This document shows, in pieces, positions 8,448 to 17,834 of a stretch of 64,000 bases of DNA. Source of the stretch: CAWBBA01 sp963741625 (GTDB lineage Bacteria > Desulfobacterota > Desulfomonilia > Desulfomonilales > Desulfomonilaceae); contig CAVUIT010000020.1 of NCBI GenBank assembly GCA_963741625.1, positions 62,001 to 126,000 of the forward strand, in the 5' to 3' direction. The notes beneath the pieces were generated by a model. The model made no database searches. It was given only the letters and a program-made list of their open reading frames with translations, and was not told the origin of the DNA. The translations under genes and the position numbers were made by a program. Positions within the stretch are counted from its first letter, which is position 1; each line of letters starts with the position of its first letter.

Positions 8448-9271
8448 ATTGCGACTCTCCAAAAGTATACTTTCAAAAATGCTTCATGCCGACGCCTGAG
8501 CGACCGAGGCTTCCGGGCCCCGCCGGAGCAGGCTTCTCCCCGGCGTCTTCTCTCAAGACATGAAGTAATCACCGCCTGCGGGTTAGCATTCTGTGCAGAG
8601 GGCTACATTAGGTGTTAGATAAGAAAAAGACTGCCCTTACTATGCGGAGCAATGCCATTCCATTGAGGAATGGCCAATTTGGCGGCAGAATACCTGAAAG
8701 TTCGTTGCGGAAGATTTCGCGGAGCTTGACTTGACAGCCCACGTATCAGCCACCGAGCCTGTGGCACAATTCCAAAAGTTCACACTGTTTTGAAACAGAC
8801 CACTGTCCTTTCGTGTGTTAGACAATAACCGTAAATAGAAGATGGTGTCAAGTCTACGGAACTGATGGGGGCCATTCCTGTTCCCTTCACATGCCGGAAT
8901 TCGTACTCGGTTTCACAAGTTCGGTGACGTATTTCGGAAAGCTTGGTGGGACAGGCATCTTGCCTGTCTATCACGAGATGACAGGCAAGATGCCTGTCCC
9001 ACCAATCCATTGTCTCGAATCCGCTTTTATGGTCTTGGGTCCATGAATATGTCGCTCGAATTACGAACTGGACCACTTAGGGTGTTATCATGTCAATTCG
9101 CGCACGTTTTGCGATAGTCGACTCCGGCTGAACTGTGCACACGGCGCCGCCTCCGGACTCGCGACTCGAACTCCACCACCGCGAGCCTTGCGGCAAGGTA
9201 GTTCAAGTGATAAAGTAATCTGTTGCCATCGCTCGAACGCGGACGTACCCACTGCATCTCAGGAGAATTTT
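8448..9271. other. Non-coding stretch
   Basis: About 820 bases between divergent genes. Apart from the hairpin repeat at 8943-9005 I see no convincing gene: the short frames here lack ribosome-binding sites and family features. The region must hold the promoters of the radical SAM gene and the prenyl synthase gene, but no clear -35/-10 pair stands out. Confidence 0.5.
8943..9005. repeat. Long perfect inverted repeat, GCAAGATGCCTGTCCCACC family
   Basis: Arms 8943-8968 and 8980-9005 are perfect 26-base reverse complements around an 11-base loop. The arm core GGCAAGATGCCTGTCCCACC recurs with small changes at 44761-44783, near 49927-49943 and 56594-56617. There is no T-run on either side, so it is a dispersed repeat rather than a plain terminator. 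Confidence 0.9.
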
Positions 9272-10237
9272 TTGGATCTGCTCGACTCAATCCAATGTAC
9301 CATGGAAAACCTGGAACAGGAGTTGATTCAGCAGTTGAGAAGCCGCGTCCCCGTGGCCTTCGAGATAGGCGCTCATCTTATGAACAGCGGCGGCAAGAGA
9401 ATTCGCCCCCAGCTTGCCATCATAGCAGCTCGTATGGGCGGGTATTCGGGAATGGATGCGGTCAAACTGTCAGGGGCGATTGAGTGCATCCATACCGCCA
9501 CACTGCTCCACGACGATGTGGTGGACCGCGCTGACACACGTCGGGGTCGGCCTTCAGCGAACACCTTATGGTCCAATGAGATGTGCGTGCTGGGCGGTGA
9601 TTTCATACTAGCCAAGGCATTTTCGGCTCTCACGTCTCTCAAGAACCTGCGCATTCTCGAAATCGTGTCCAGGGCCACTGAGCGATTGAGCGAGGGTGAA
9701 TTGTTCCAGATGATGAATATAGGAAACATTCAACTCAGCGAAAGAGAATATGTTCAGGTCATCACTGACAAGACAGCAGTCCTGATGGAAGCAGCCTGCC
9801 GGGGTGGTGCCATCCTGGGAGGATTGGGCGGTGATGAGGAAGAAGCGTTGGCCCAATTTGGGTTCAATCTCGGCATAGCCTTTCAGATGACCGATGATGT
9901 GATAGATTACCGATCCGACAAAGAGACTATGGGAAAGATTCCTGGAAAAGACCTGGAAGAAGGGAAGCTCACACTGCCCCTGATCTGCGCTCTCAAGAAA
10001 GCAAGCAGCGAAGAAAGGGCACAAGTCGAAAGGATGGTCGCCCAAAAACAGTGTTCCGACGGAGACCTGGCATGGGTGAGAGGCTTCCTGGAGACGCGGG
10101 GCGGGATCGAGGAGACGCTCCGGAAGAGCCGCGGCTATCTGAAAATTGCGACCGACCAGTTGGAGATTTTCGACGACTCGGAAGAGAAACGTGCTTTGAT
10201 GGCCCTCGCGGACCGTATCCTAGGCAGGACGTACTGA
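9272..10237 (+). CDS. ispB: Polyprenyl diphosphate synthase (octaprenyl-type)
   Basis: Trans-prenyltransferase that lengthens farnesyl diphosphate with isopentenyl diphosphate, probably for the menaquinone side chain. 321 residues. Signatures: GGKRIRPQLA, the first Asp-rich motif in LLHDDVVDRADTRRGRP, GDFILAKAF, QMTDDVIDY as the second Asp-rich region, and GKIPGKDLEEGKLTLPLI. I chose TTG 9272 because AGGAG lies 6 bases before it and the family starts with LDLLDSI; the open frame begins at 9188 and an ATG at 9302 is the other option. The long-chain assignment (ispB rather than a GGPP synthase) is inferred from the overall pattern. It uses precursors made by the IspD pathway. Confidence 0.88.
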   Translation: MDLLDSIQCTMENLEQELIQQLRSRVPVAFEIGAHLMNSGGKRIRPQLAIIAARMGGYSGMDAVKLSGAIECIHTATLLHDDVVDRADTRRGRPSANTLWSNEMCVLGGDFILAKAFSALTSLKNLRILEIVSRATERLSEGELFQMMNIGNIQLSEREYVQVITDKTAVLMEAACRGGAILGGLGGDEEEALAQFGFNLGIAFQMTDDVIDYRSDKETMGKIPGKDLEEGKLTLPLICALKKASSEERAQVERMVAQKQCSDGDLAWVRGFLETRGGIEETLRKSRGYLKIATDQLEIFDDSEEKRALMALADRILGRTY

Positions 10238-10384
10238 CCCCTGTACTGGAGAGAGGGCAAGACATCGGTACGGAACTATTTCACTGGGGAAAGGTTTTTC
10301 CCTTTCCGATAGATTTCTTGACAGAAGATGGTCCCCTTGCTAACAAAACCTATGACTTCAGCGCTGCGTCGAGGATCTCACGCC

Positions 10385-11039
10385 GTGAGACGTAAGCTTT
10401 CATTCATCCTAGTAACATTCATTGCGGTGCTTGCCGCAGGCTGTCCCTCGCTCTGGAGAACCGACGTGGCTGAGAAGGACCCAGGGCCGGACAAACTCTT
10501 CCAGGCGGCGGAGGAACAGTTCCAGAAGAAGCAATATGGCCAAGCCGTAGAAGTCTACGAGCGGCTGAAGTCTGGGTATCCTGATTTCAAAAAGATGCCG
10601 GAAGTCTACTTGAAAATAGCCGACTCATTCTTCGATGAGAAATCCTATGACAAAGCCATTGCCCGGTACCAGCAATTCATAGACCTCTATCCCGGCAACA
10701 ACGAGGTCCCTCGGGCCAAATTCAACATAGGCATGGCCTACTTCAACCAGATCAGGAATACGGACCTCGACAACTCAGTCGTCCAGAGGGCAACAGCGGA
10801 ATTCAAAGCCTTGTCGGAAAATCACCAACGCAGGCGAATGGGCCAAGAAGGCTGAAGAAAAGTATAACGAGTGCCGCAAGAAGTTAGCAGAGAAAGAAAT
10901 GTACAAAGCCCACACGATGTTGACTGTGAGAAACTATCAAGCTGCGCGGCTGGCTGCCAAGCGTGTGCTGGATGAGTATCCCAAACTGGGTTTCGATAAC
11001 GACGCGTCAGACCTGATTAAGAGCATCAAGGGCAAGTAA
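10385..11039 (+). CDS. bamD: BamD-like outer membrane assembly lipoprotein, frameshifted as sequenced
   Basis: A lipoprotein signal peptide (RRKLSFILVTFIAVLAAGC, lipobox LAAGC) is followed by TPR-like repeats of the BamD/YfiO type: LFQAAEEQFQKKQYGQAVE, KIADSFFDEKSYDKAIARYQ, FIDLYPGNNEVPRAKFNIG. BamD is the essential lipoprotein of the outer-membrane protein insertion machine. After SENH near 10826 the frame shifts by one base; the next frame continues the family with NAGEWAKKAEEKYNECRKKL and NYQAARLAAKRVLDEYP to a stop at 11037-11039. A one-base insertion explains the length. Start GTG 10385 is preferred (GAGG upstream, compact signal); an ATG at 10352 is possible. Confidence 0.8.
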
Positions 11040-11120
11040 GCTCACTTGAACATGACGGATAAGCGGAAAGTTTTCTCTGCGAAGACTGCCGATAACGAAC
11101 CTCCTCCCAAGAAAGCCTCT

Positions 11121-12661
11121 TCATGATGTCCCGTTAGGGTCATTTGACAGGCCATCTGAAATCAGAGTTTTGTATGTCTTGACTGTCACCTGGCCCGGCA
11201 AAGCACCCTTGGGGCGACCCAAATCGCCCACGTCAGCTACTATCACTTCCACTTTCCCCTTGCCACGGGCTTTGGAGAAATGGACCGCTAGACCCGCAGC
11301 CATTTCCATGTCCCCGATAGGGATCGGCTCATTGCCTTCCCCGACGCAGAATCACATGGGACCCTGCAAAACCCTTTACGTGGAACCACAAGTCCCCTTT
11401 CCGGGACTTCCTGCGCAACAAGAAATCATTCCCTTTACCGCTCTTACCCACGAGAATGAGCGTACCGGCCGGCGTCCGCACCTCACGAAATAGAGCCGAC
11501 TCCGACGTGGGCCCTGCACCTGTTTTGCCTGATGACTTAAGCTTCTGTGGGGTGCTGAAAGGCATTTCCGTTGCCAGGCGCTCAAGTTCTGTGACGTCAG
11601 AGGCTTCTCCGAGGAAGAAAAGCAGGTCTTCAAGTGCCCTCTTTTCTTCAAGGGTTCGATGCATTCGTTCCCGCACCATCTTCTCGCCTCGTTTGCCTTT
11701 GGCAGCCTTCTTGAAGATTCTGTCCATGTTGGCCACAGCATCCAGGGCCGGGTCCAAGCCGACGATACGACGGCCACCGGTCGTCCAATCCTCAACTTCT
11801 ATGCCGGTCATGCCCTTTTTTGCACGTTTCAGATTGGCCTTGAGCAGTTCACCCTCCTCACCGCGATCCGCAAGTTGCTTGAGTCTTTGAGCATCAGCAT
11901 CTATTTTGTTCAAACGGCGGTCCAGAGAATGAATGCGGGCTTTCAAAGGTGCAGCCAGCTTCCGTCTGAAACCCTCCACCAAGTACCGATTCCAACTTGG
12001 GCCCAAAAAATGCGTCCACGGCCTCGTTCATGGATGAGAAACACTCATCGAGGGAGGCCATTGCTTCGATTGTGAGGCGCCTTTTGCCGTCCGGTCCTGT
12101 GGTAATACCAGGGGCAAACCTGTTCACGTCCAGATCATAGAGCGACTTTGTCGGAACGCCGCTCCTTGCAGGTGGAGGCAAATAATCCAGACCAGGCAGA
12201 ACCACGCGGCTCCCAATTGCTTTCTCCGGGATATGATGGAGACAATCCATAATCCGATTCAGCTTGCGGTCCACGATGAGGATGTTTGAGTCCCGTCCAA
12301 GGATCTCAAGAATAAGATCTCTTTCAACTCTCTCATCCTCTGGGCCACGCACGGTGATAATTCTGACGATCCGGTCATCCGGAGCTGCGGCTACTTGAAC
12401 AATTCTCGCCCCTTGGAAATGCGCTCTGAGATAAGCGCAGAATCTAGGAGGGGTCGGCGGATTCGGAATCTTGAGGCTGGTTAGATGAATGCGGCCCAGC
12501 AACGGATCAGCGCTGAGCATGAGCTTCTTCTCTCCCCCTGTCCGGAATCGTATGCGCAACACTATTTCTCTTGGCAAGGGTTGATATATTTTGTTGACAA
12601 ACCCGCCTGGAAGCAGTTCATTAAGTTCCTCTGCCACTTTTTGGAGAACAGCCAGATCCAT
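11121..12661 (-). CDS. NFACT-domain protein (RqcH/FbpA family), two frameshifts as sequenced
   Basis: Ribosome-associated quality control factor: bacterial RqcH binds split 50S subunits and adds C-terminal Ala tails to stalled peptides (family knowledge). The N-terminal NFACT-N part is 11894-12661 (MDLAVLQKVAEELNELLPGG, NKIYQPLPREIVLRIR, LEILGRDSNILIVD). The coiled-coil and NFACT-R part is 11329-12006 (KGNDFLLRRKSRKGDLWFHV, GSHVILR). The tail is 11121-11330 (MEMAAGLAVHFSKARGKGK, VTVKTYKTL). The frame breaks near 12005 in a run of T (on the minus strand) and near 11338 (GGGGAAGG). Every conserved segment is present in order, so the gene was intact very recently or the breaks are sequence errors. 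Confidence 0.82.
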
Positions 12662-12866
12662 CTATGTCTCGCGGTCCATCACTTTGACGGTTCGCCGACA
12701 AACTACCTGTAGGAGCGACCCGCCCGCTTTGCCGTTTCAAGGCGTGTATCAGAACCGGAAAAACTTTCGTTCCGCCGAAGTATACCATAATGGCGCATCG
12801 GAACCTTCCCGGTTATGGTAAAAGGTATTGATGTCCGAGATACAGCCGCGGGCTGGGGGAAGACAA

Positions 12867-13379
12867 ATGAGTGTATTGACCAGAGACGAATTATTTCAGG
12901 CGATGAAGGACGGCCGGATCGAAATCGAGCCATTCAGCGAAGATATGGTCGGCCCGGGCTCAGTGGACCTCAATTTGAGCAACCAGTTCAGGATCTTCAA
13001 GAAGCTGCGCCGGGGAGTGGTGGTGGACGACACTATGGATCTCGAAAAAATCACTAAGCTCGTCTACCGTGAGCATTCTTTCACTCTTTTGCCCGGTGAG
13101 ACTATCCTCGGAATAACACAGGAAAGAATCCGGCTCGCTCCCAACCTGTGCGGGTGGATTCAAGGCCGATCCCGGTTTGCCCGTATTGGTCTCCTGGTGC
13201 ACATGACCGCGAGTTTCATTCAACCAGGCATAAACAATAGGCAGGTCCTGGAAATCAGCAACATGGCCCCTTTTCCGCTCATACTTAAACCGAACACCCG
13301 GATCTGTCAGGTTGTCTTTCAGACCACCATCGGTGAAGCGGTATATGAAGGGAAACACATGGCCCAAGACACCTTGTGA
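12867..13379 (+). CDS. dcd: dCTP deaminase
   Basis: 170 residues. Deaminates dCTP to dUTP, the first step toward dTMP. Family features: LNLSNQFRIF, LLPGETILGITQERIRL, the GRSRFARIGLLVHM segment in place of the usual GRSSLAR, and LEISNMAPFPLILKPNTRICQ with the catalytic Glu region. Start at ATG 12867, with GGGGGA 6 bases upstream; the open frame begins at 12828. The sequence IQPGINNRQ replaces the more common DPGWEG, so this is a divergent branch. The next gene, an O-methyltransferase, starts about 60 bases downstream. Confidence 0.85.
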   Translation: MSVLTRDELFQAMKDGRIEIEPFSEDMVGPGSVDLNLSNQFRIFKKLRRGVVVDDTMDLEKITKLVYREHSFTLLPGETILGITQERIRLAPNLCGWIQGRSRFARIGLLVHMTASFIQPGINNRQVLEISNMAPFPLILKPNTRICQVVFQTTIGEAVYEGKHMAQDTL

Positions 13380-13437
13380 AACATGATTGAATGCCAAGGC
13401 ACGATTTTTGCCGTGCCCAAACCGTCGAGGCAATACT

Positions 13438-14103
13438 ATGGCTAACAGAACTATCTCCATGTCGGACCAATTGTACGATTACCTGTTGTTGTCATCCCTG
13501 CGCGAACCGGATGTCTTGCGCCGACTCCGAGCCGAAACCGCTGCGTATCCGCATTCCATGATGCAGACCGCACCGGAGCAGGGCCAATTCATGGCTCTAC
13601 TGCTCCAAATTATTGGAGCAGTCAACACCATAGAGTTGGGCGTTTATACCGGCTACAGCTCTCTCTGGACCGCTCTGGCTCTGCCTACGCAAGGCAGAAT
13701 CATAGCGTGCGACATAAATGAAGAATGGACTTCCATGGCTCGCCGGTATTGGCAGGAGGCCGGCGTGGCAGAGAAGGTTGACTTGCGACTGGCACCGGCT
13801 ATCGAAACTCTTGAGGCTCTTTTGGAGGCAGGAAAACAGGGAACTTTCGATTTCGTTTTCATAGATGCTGATAAGGAAAACTACGATGCTTACTATGAAC
13901 GATCTCTCGACCTCCTGCGTCCCGGCGGATTGATTGCGGTGGACAACGTGTTGTGGAGCGGCCGAGTGGCAGACCCTCAGGCAAGGGATGACGCTACCCT
14001 TGCGATCAGAGCGTTTAATCTGAAGCTGCGCGACGATGATCGGATCAAATTGAGCCTAGTCCCCATAGCCGACGGCCTCACACTGGCACTCAAACAAGGG
14101 TAG
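13438..14103 (+). CDS. SAM-dependent O-methyltransferase (caffeoyl-CoA OMT-like family)
   Basis: 221 residues, normal for the family. Rossmann-type SAM-binding motifs: IELGVYTGYSSLWTALALP, IIACDINEEW, and FDFVFIDADKENYDAYYERSLDLLRPGG followed by VDNVLWSGRV, which carry the metal- and SAM-binding acidic residues. Start ATG 13438 with GAGG 7 bases upstream; the open frame from 13387 extends into the intergenic stretch. The family methylates catechol-type hydroxyls in a divalent-metal-dependent way; the true substrate here is unknown. Confidence 0.85.
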   Translation: MANRTISMSDQLYDYLLLSSLREPDVLRRLRAETAAYPHSMMQTAPEQGQFMALLLQIIGAVNTIELGVYTGYSSLWTALALPTQGRIIACDINEEWTSMARRYWQEAGVAEKVDLRLAPAIETLEALLEAGKQGTFDFVFIDADKENYDAYYERSLDLLRPGGLIAVDNVLWSGRVADPQARDDATLAIRAFNLKLRDDDRIKLSLVPIADGLTLALKQG

Positions 14104-14143
14104 GGAAACACTGGGGGGCAGATCACAACAATGAATAAAGGTC

Positions 14144-14172
14144 TTGACGTTGATAGTTGACCGGTCTATTAT
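14144..14172 (+). promoter_or_regulatory. Sigma-70-type promoter of the TetR gene
   Basis: TTGACG (14144-14149), 17-base spacer, TATTAT (14167-14172). The expected start of transcription is near 14180, about 20 bases before the TetR start codon at 14200, which implies a short leader. Confidence 0.65.
14157..14168. promoter_or_regulatory. Candidate TetR-family operator
   Basis: TTGACCGGTCTA is a nearly perfect palindrome around ACCGGT, lying inside the promoter spacer and covering the first -10 bases. This form (GACCGGTC core) is common for TetR-family operators, so autorepression of the gene at 14200 is the simple reading. Confidence 0.6.
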
Positions 14173-14199
14173 GGTCTCGGTGGTAGAGGCACGAACACC

Positions 14200-14826
14200 A
14201 TGCGAAAAGAAACAGCGAAGGATAAAATCCTGACGCACGGCGCTCAGATTATTCATCAAAAAGGGTTCAAAAACACCGGAATCCAGGAGATTCTTCATAG
14301 TGCAGGAGTGCCTAAGGGGTCTTTTTATTTCTATTTCAAGAGTAAGGAAGACTTCGGGCTGGAGTTGATCGACTACTATTTCAACTTCTTTGCGTCCATG
14401 ATCGAATCCCACCTGAAAGGCCCTGAGGTGTCCCCTTTGAAAAGGCTTCAAAGCTTTTTTGAGGGATTCCGCTCAATCTGCGAGCAACACGGATGCAAAG
14501 GAGGATGCCCGATAGGCAATCTTACGCAAGAAATGGGCGGCCTCAGTGACACATTTCAAGACAAACTCAGACACGCACTTAACAAGATGAAGGCTGGGAT
14601 TGCTGAATGCTTGGATCTTGCCCGGCAGGAACAGGAGATTGATCCCGCTCTCGAAGTATCTGAAACTGCGGACTTTATTCTTAATAGCTGGGAGGGGGCT
14701 CTGTTGCGCATGAAGGCAGAAAGCAACACCGCCCCGCTCATTCTCTTCGAAAAGATGATCTTCGGCCGTGTGCTGAAGCAACAATTTTCGACACGTTCAA
14801 AATCGGCACAGATGGATCTCCGTTGA
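14200..14826 (+). CDS. TetR-family transcriptional regulator
   Basis: 208 residues. The N-terminal helix-turn-helix is textbook: KDKILTHGAQIIHQKGFKNT, then IQEILHSAGVPKGSFYFYF and KSKEDFGLELI. The C-terminal ligand domain has a cysteine-bearing segment CEQHGCKGGCPIGNLTQEM, close to that of regulators sensing electrophiles or small aldehydes (inference from similarity, not certain). Its own promoter carries a palindromic operator. The next gene, the QueG-like SCP2 protein, starts 43 bases downstream on the same strand and is the natural target. Confidence 0.88.
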   Translation: MRKETAKDKILTHGAQIIHQKGFKNTGIQEILHSAGVPKGSFYFYFKSKEDFGLELIDYYFNFFASMIESHLKGPEVSPLKRLQSFFEGFRSICEQHGCKGGCPIGNLTQEMGGLSDTFQDKLRHALNKMKAGIAECLDLARQEQEIDPALEVSETADFILNSWEGALLRMKAESNTAPLILFEKMIFGRVLKQQFSTRSKSAQMDLR

Positions 14827-14869
14827 GAAGGACACCTCAGTGGACGATGCTCAATATGAGGAGGAACCA

Positions 14870-16211
14870 ATGAATCTTGAAGCTCATCCCACAGTAAAAT
14901 GGTACCGTCAGCGGGATGCAACCCAACGTGGCGCTGACAGGTCAACTAGACTCGATCCACAGCGGCTAAAGGGGCTTTGCATTGAGGCCGGAGCCGATGA
15001 CGTGGGTTTTGTGGAAATAGATCGGCCCGCGATCGCCGATCAGAGGGATGAACTTCTGGATGTGTTTCCCTGCCACGAGGACGCTGATCTGCATAGCCCA
15101 TCGCCTCCACCGGGAGAACACGCGAACCGTTGCTCATTCCGCGACCAACCTGGAATTTCAACAGGCGTGGAAAGATGCAAACCACACTGCTCGTACCATT
15201 GCATTGCGGTTGCAAGAGCTCGGATTTAGAGCCCTGAATGTGCCGGTGGGATTCCCCATGGAAATCGATCGATGGCCGGAAAAGATGTGGCTTTCCACCG
15301 ACAAGGTTAACGCAACAGAAGCAGGGCTGGGCCGTATGGGCTGGAATCGATTGGTGCTGCATCCGAGGTTTGGTTCCACCATCGTCCTGGGGACGATCCT
15401 CACGGATGCTGAACTTACTTCCTATAGCGCCCCACTGGAATTCGATCCGTGTATCGAGTGCAAGCTCTGCGTTTCGGTTTGTCCGGTGGGCGCTGTGGCC
15501 GCCGATGGCAATTTCGACTTTGTGTCGTGTTACACGCATAATTACAGAGAACGGATGGGGGGTTTTGCCGACTGGGTTGCGAAGGTTGTGGCCAGCCGTA
15601 GCCTCAAAGACTATCGGACACGAGTCAGTGATTCCGAGACAGTGTCTATGTGGCAGAATCTTTCCATTGGTGGGCAGACCAGATGCGATAGGTGCATGGC
15701 GGTCTGTCCGGCAGGAGAGGAAGCAATAGGGGCTTTTCTGGAGGACCGCAAGGGTTACATTGAAGCGTTAGTCAAGAAGATGCACGCCAAACAAGAGACT
15801 GTATACGTGGTCCCCGGTTCCGATGCCGACGCTTACGTGACGTCCCGATTTCCGCACAAGAAGGTCAAGCGTGTTTCAAACGGCCTTCGGCCCAACTCGG
15901 TGACGATGTTTCTCAAAAGTCTACCCATCGTATTTCAGAGGCAACAGGCCGAAGGCCTCAACGCCACTTTTCATTTTACATTTACCGGGGATGAGAATTG
16001 CAAAGGCACAGTAATAATCCGAGACAAGACCGTGACGGTCCAGGACGACCTTATAGGTGCTGCGGACCTCCACGTCACTGCCGATAGTCGCACATGGATC
16101 AGGTTTCTGGCAAAGGAGGCCGGCTTGCCCTGGGCGCTGGTCTCTCGGAGGATCCGCATAAAAGGATCTCCAAAACTCATGATGGCCTTCGCGAAATGTT
16201 TTCCGGCCTAG
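14870..16211 (+). CDS. QueG-like 4Fe-4S protein fused to an SCP2 domain, frameshifted as sequenced
   Basis: About 447 codons. The N-terminal and middle part resembles epoxyqueuosine reductase/reductive dehalogenase-type Fe-S proteins: GADDVGFVEIDRPAI, GLGRMGWNRLVLHPRFGSTIVLG, and two cluster motifs CIECKLCVSVCP and CDRCMAVCP. The last about 110 residues match a sterol-carrier-protein-2 domain (FHFTFTGDENCKGTVIIRDK, ADLHVTADSRTWIRFL, IKGSPKLMMAFAKCF). Start at ATG 14870 after AGGAGG. Near 15068 the frame slips by one base (VFP in one frame continues as ATRTLICIAHR in the next). It follows the TetR gene closely and may be its regulated partner. The substrate is not known. Confidence 0.8.
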
Positions 16212-16320
16212 CGAAAAAGGGGGTTGAAAATCGTAGGCACAGCGGGTTGCCCGCGTATCGCCGCCGCCTCAATTCGACGAGCAAACTGAGACATCAATCA
16301 CGAGCGGCCCTGGCAGCTTT

Positions 16321-17466
16321 TCAACGGCTTACGGCAGAGAGCACCTTCCCGAAGAACGGCTGGACGATATTCACTGCGTTGTTCTCGCATAATTCGTGGC
16401 AACAGAAGCAAGAAATACACTTCCTGTGGTCGATTACCATTGCCCCCTCTATCTCGTTGATGGCTCGTGGCGGGCAATGGGCGACGCAGATCCCGCAACT
16501 GCGGCAAGCTGCCAGGTCAATGGCAGGTTTAGTGATGACATGGTTCTCCAGGAATCGGCGCACGGGATTCCAATAGGAAAGATTCCAGGCCATTGTCACT
16601 GATTTCGGCGCCTTGAAGTCCTTCAAGGGAAATCCGTCAAGATCGTCTCCGACCCTACGGATTTTCCCGGTATCGGCAACCCCTACCCCCATACTCTCCC
16701 CGATGACACACGTGGGCACGGAACGGGCCTTGTAGCCCACCAACCTGCAGATGACCGAATCCAGCGCCACGGCATCTGTGGACATGCCGAGAATCCCGAC
16801 ATGGCGGGCATCCCCGCTGTTGGGACCGTTTCCCTCCATAGCAAGAATACCGTCCACAACAGAGAGAACCGGCCGGATCTTTTCAAAGATTTGGACGAGC
16901 ACCGTTGCGAAGCAATCAACGTCCTTCCCGGCCCTTAAATGCCAGGAAGCTTTGTCAGTGCCGATAACGGTTCCAAAGAGATTTTTGACCGCGAGGGTGA
17001 GCACCATCTGGGTGTGGGTCTTGAGCTTGGCCAGATTAATGACCGCGTCAAATTCAAACACCTCGCGAGCCAGGTCCATGCGTCGATATAGCCGGCCCGT
17101 GGAGAATTCCACCGGTAGCTTCTCCACGAACGGCACCGCCTGGATGGCCATTTTCTTCATAAAAGGCTCGTACCCACATTTCAACAAAACCTTTGGGAGA
17201 TTGCCGAGAGGCGGGCTGTCGCCGATGAAAGGAGTGGCCCCAGCATCAATCACCATAGAAGCAATGGCTTCTACAACCGCCGGATGTGTCACGACGGCTT
17301 CATGAGGGGCCGCGGACTTGAGAAGATTGGGCTTAAGTAGTACCCGATCCCCTCTTTTAATCAACGAGAGCATTCCTCCAAGATCATCGAGACACTTTTC
17401 GAGAACTGCCGCCAACAAGGGCGGTTCATAATTCTCACACTTCCTGACGGTGACGAGTGATTTCAT
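16321..17466 (-). CDS. DUF362 domain protein with C-terminal 2[4Fe-4S] ferredoxin
   Basis: 381 residues. The N-terminal 300 residues are a DUF362 domain: VLLKPNLLKSAAPHEAVVTHP, IGDSPPLGN, VINLAKLKTHTQMVLTLAVK, NLFGTVIGTDK, VVDGILAMEGNGP, DAVALDSVICRLVGY. The end carries two cluster motifs, CRSCGICVAHCPPRAI and CISCFCCHELCENNAV. Members of this family are usually annotated as uncharacterised Fe-S proteins. The start codon is preceded by no strong ribosome-binding site but fits family length. It converges with the SCP2 fusion gene. Confidence 0.85.
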   Translation of the reverse strand: MKSLVTVRKCENYEPPLLAAVLEKCLDDLGGMLSLIKRGDRVLLKPNLLKSAAPHEAVVTHPAVVEAIASMVIDAGATPFIGDSPPLGNLPKVLLKCGYEPFMKKMAIQAVPFVEKLPVEFSTGRLYRRMDLAREVFEFDAVINLAKLKTHTQMVLTLAVKNLFGTVIGTDKASWHLRAGKDVDCFATVLVQIFEKIRPVLSVVDGILAMEGNGPNSGDARHVGILGMSTDAVALDSVICRLVGYKARSVPTCVIGESMGVGVADTGKIRRVGDDLDGFPLKDFKAPKSVTMAWNLSYWNPVRRFLENHVITKPAIDLAACRSCGICVAHCPPRAINEIEGAMVIDHRKCISCFCCHELCENNAVNIVQPFFGKVLSAVSR

Positions 17467-17834
17467 AATGGTTGTTTACCATTTACCGGCCGACGGGTAA
17501 AGCCTCCCGCTATCGCGGGACCAATTCGTCAAACGCAAATTCCGATTAAAATGCCCATCTTTGCGTTTGCAACCTGCTCCCGATTCATGGTATGCTTAAG
17601 CGCTTTGGACTGTATGGGGCTGCAATTTAATGTATCAACAATTTTCTCCAGCAAAGCACGCTTGGGGAGGTAGTCTGCCGGACTCGTACACCGTGAGACA
17701 ACTGCACCTGTGGAAGCCTGCCCGGAACCTGGGTGGCTGAGGCGCCAGGGGACAGGTTGGGAGGCCGGTGTTGGCTTGCATTCACTGATGGCGCGTCGCG
17801 TCCGCTGCAAACCTTGTTTTGAAAGGAAGTCAGT
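17467..17834. other. Non-coding stretch upstream of purB
   Basis: About 370 bases between divergent genes. Contains a small perfect hairpin TCCCGC-TATC-GCGGGA near 17508-17523, of the sort seen in the other CGCGGG-type repeats of this window. The only open frame (minus strand, 17529-17897) has no ribosome-binding site and overlaps the purB start, so I do not call it. Confidence 0.4.

Noticed and set aside
8943..9005. Intrinsic terminator
   Set aside because: Strong hairpin but no T-run on either strand, and the arms recur elsewhere as a repeat family.
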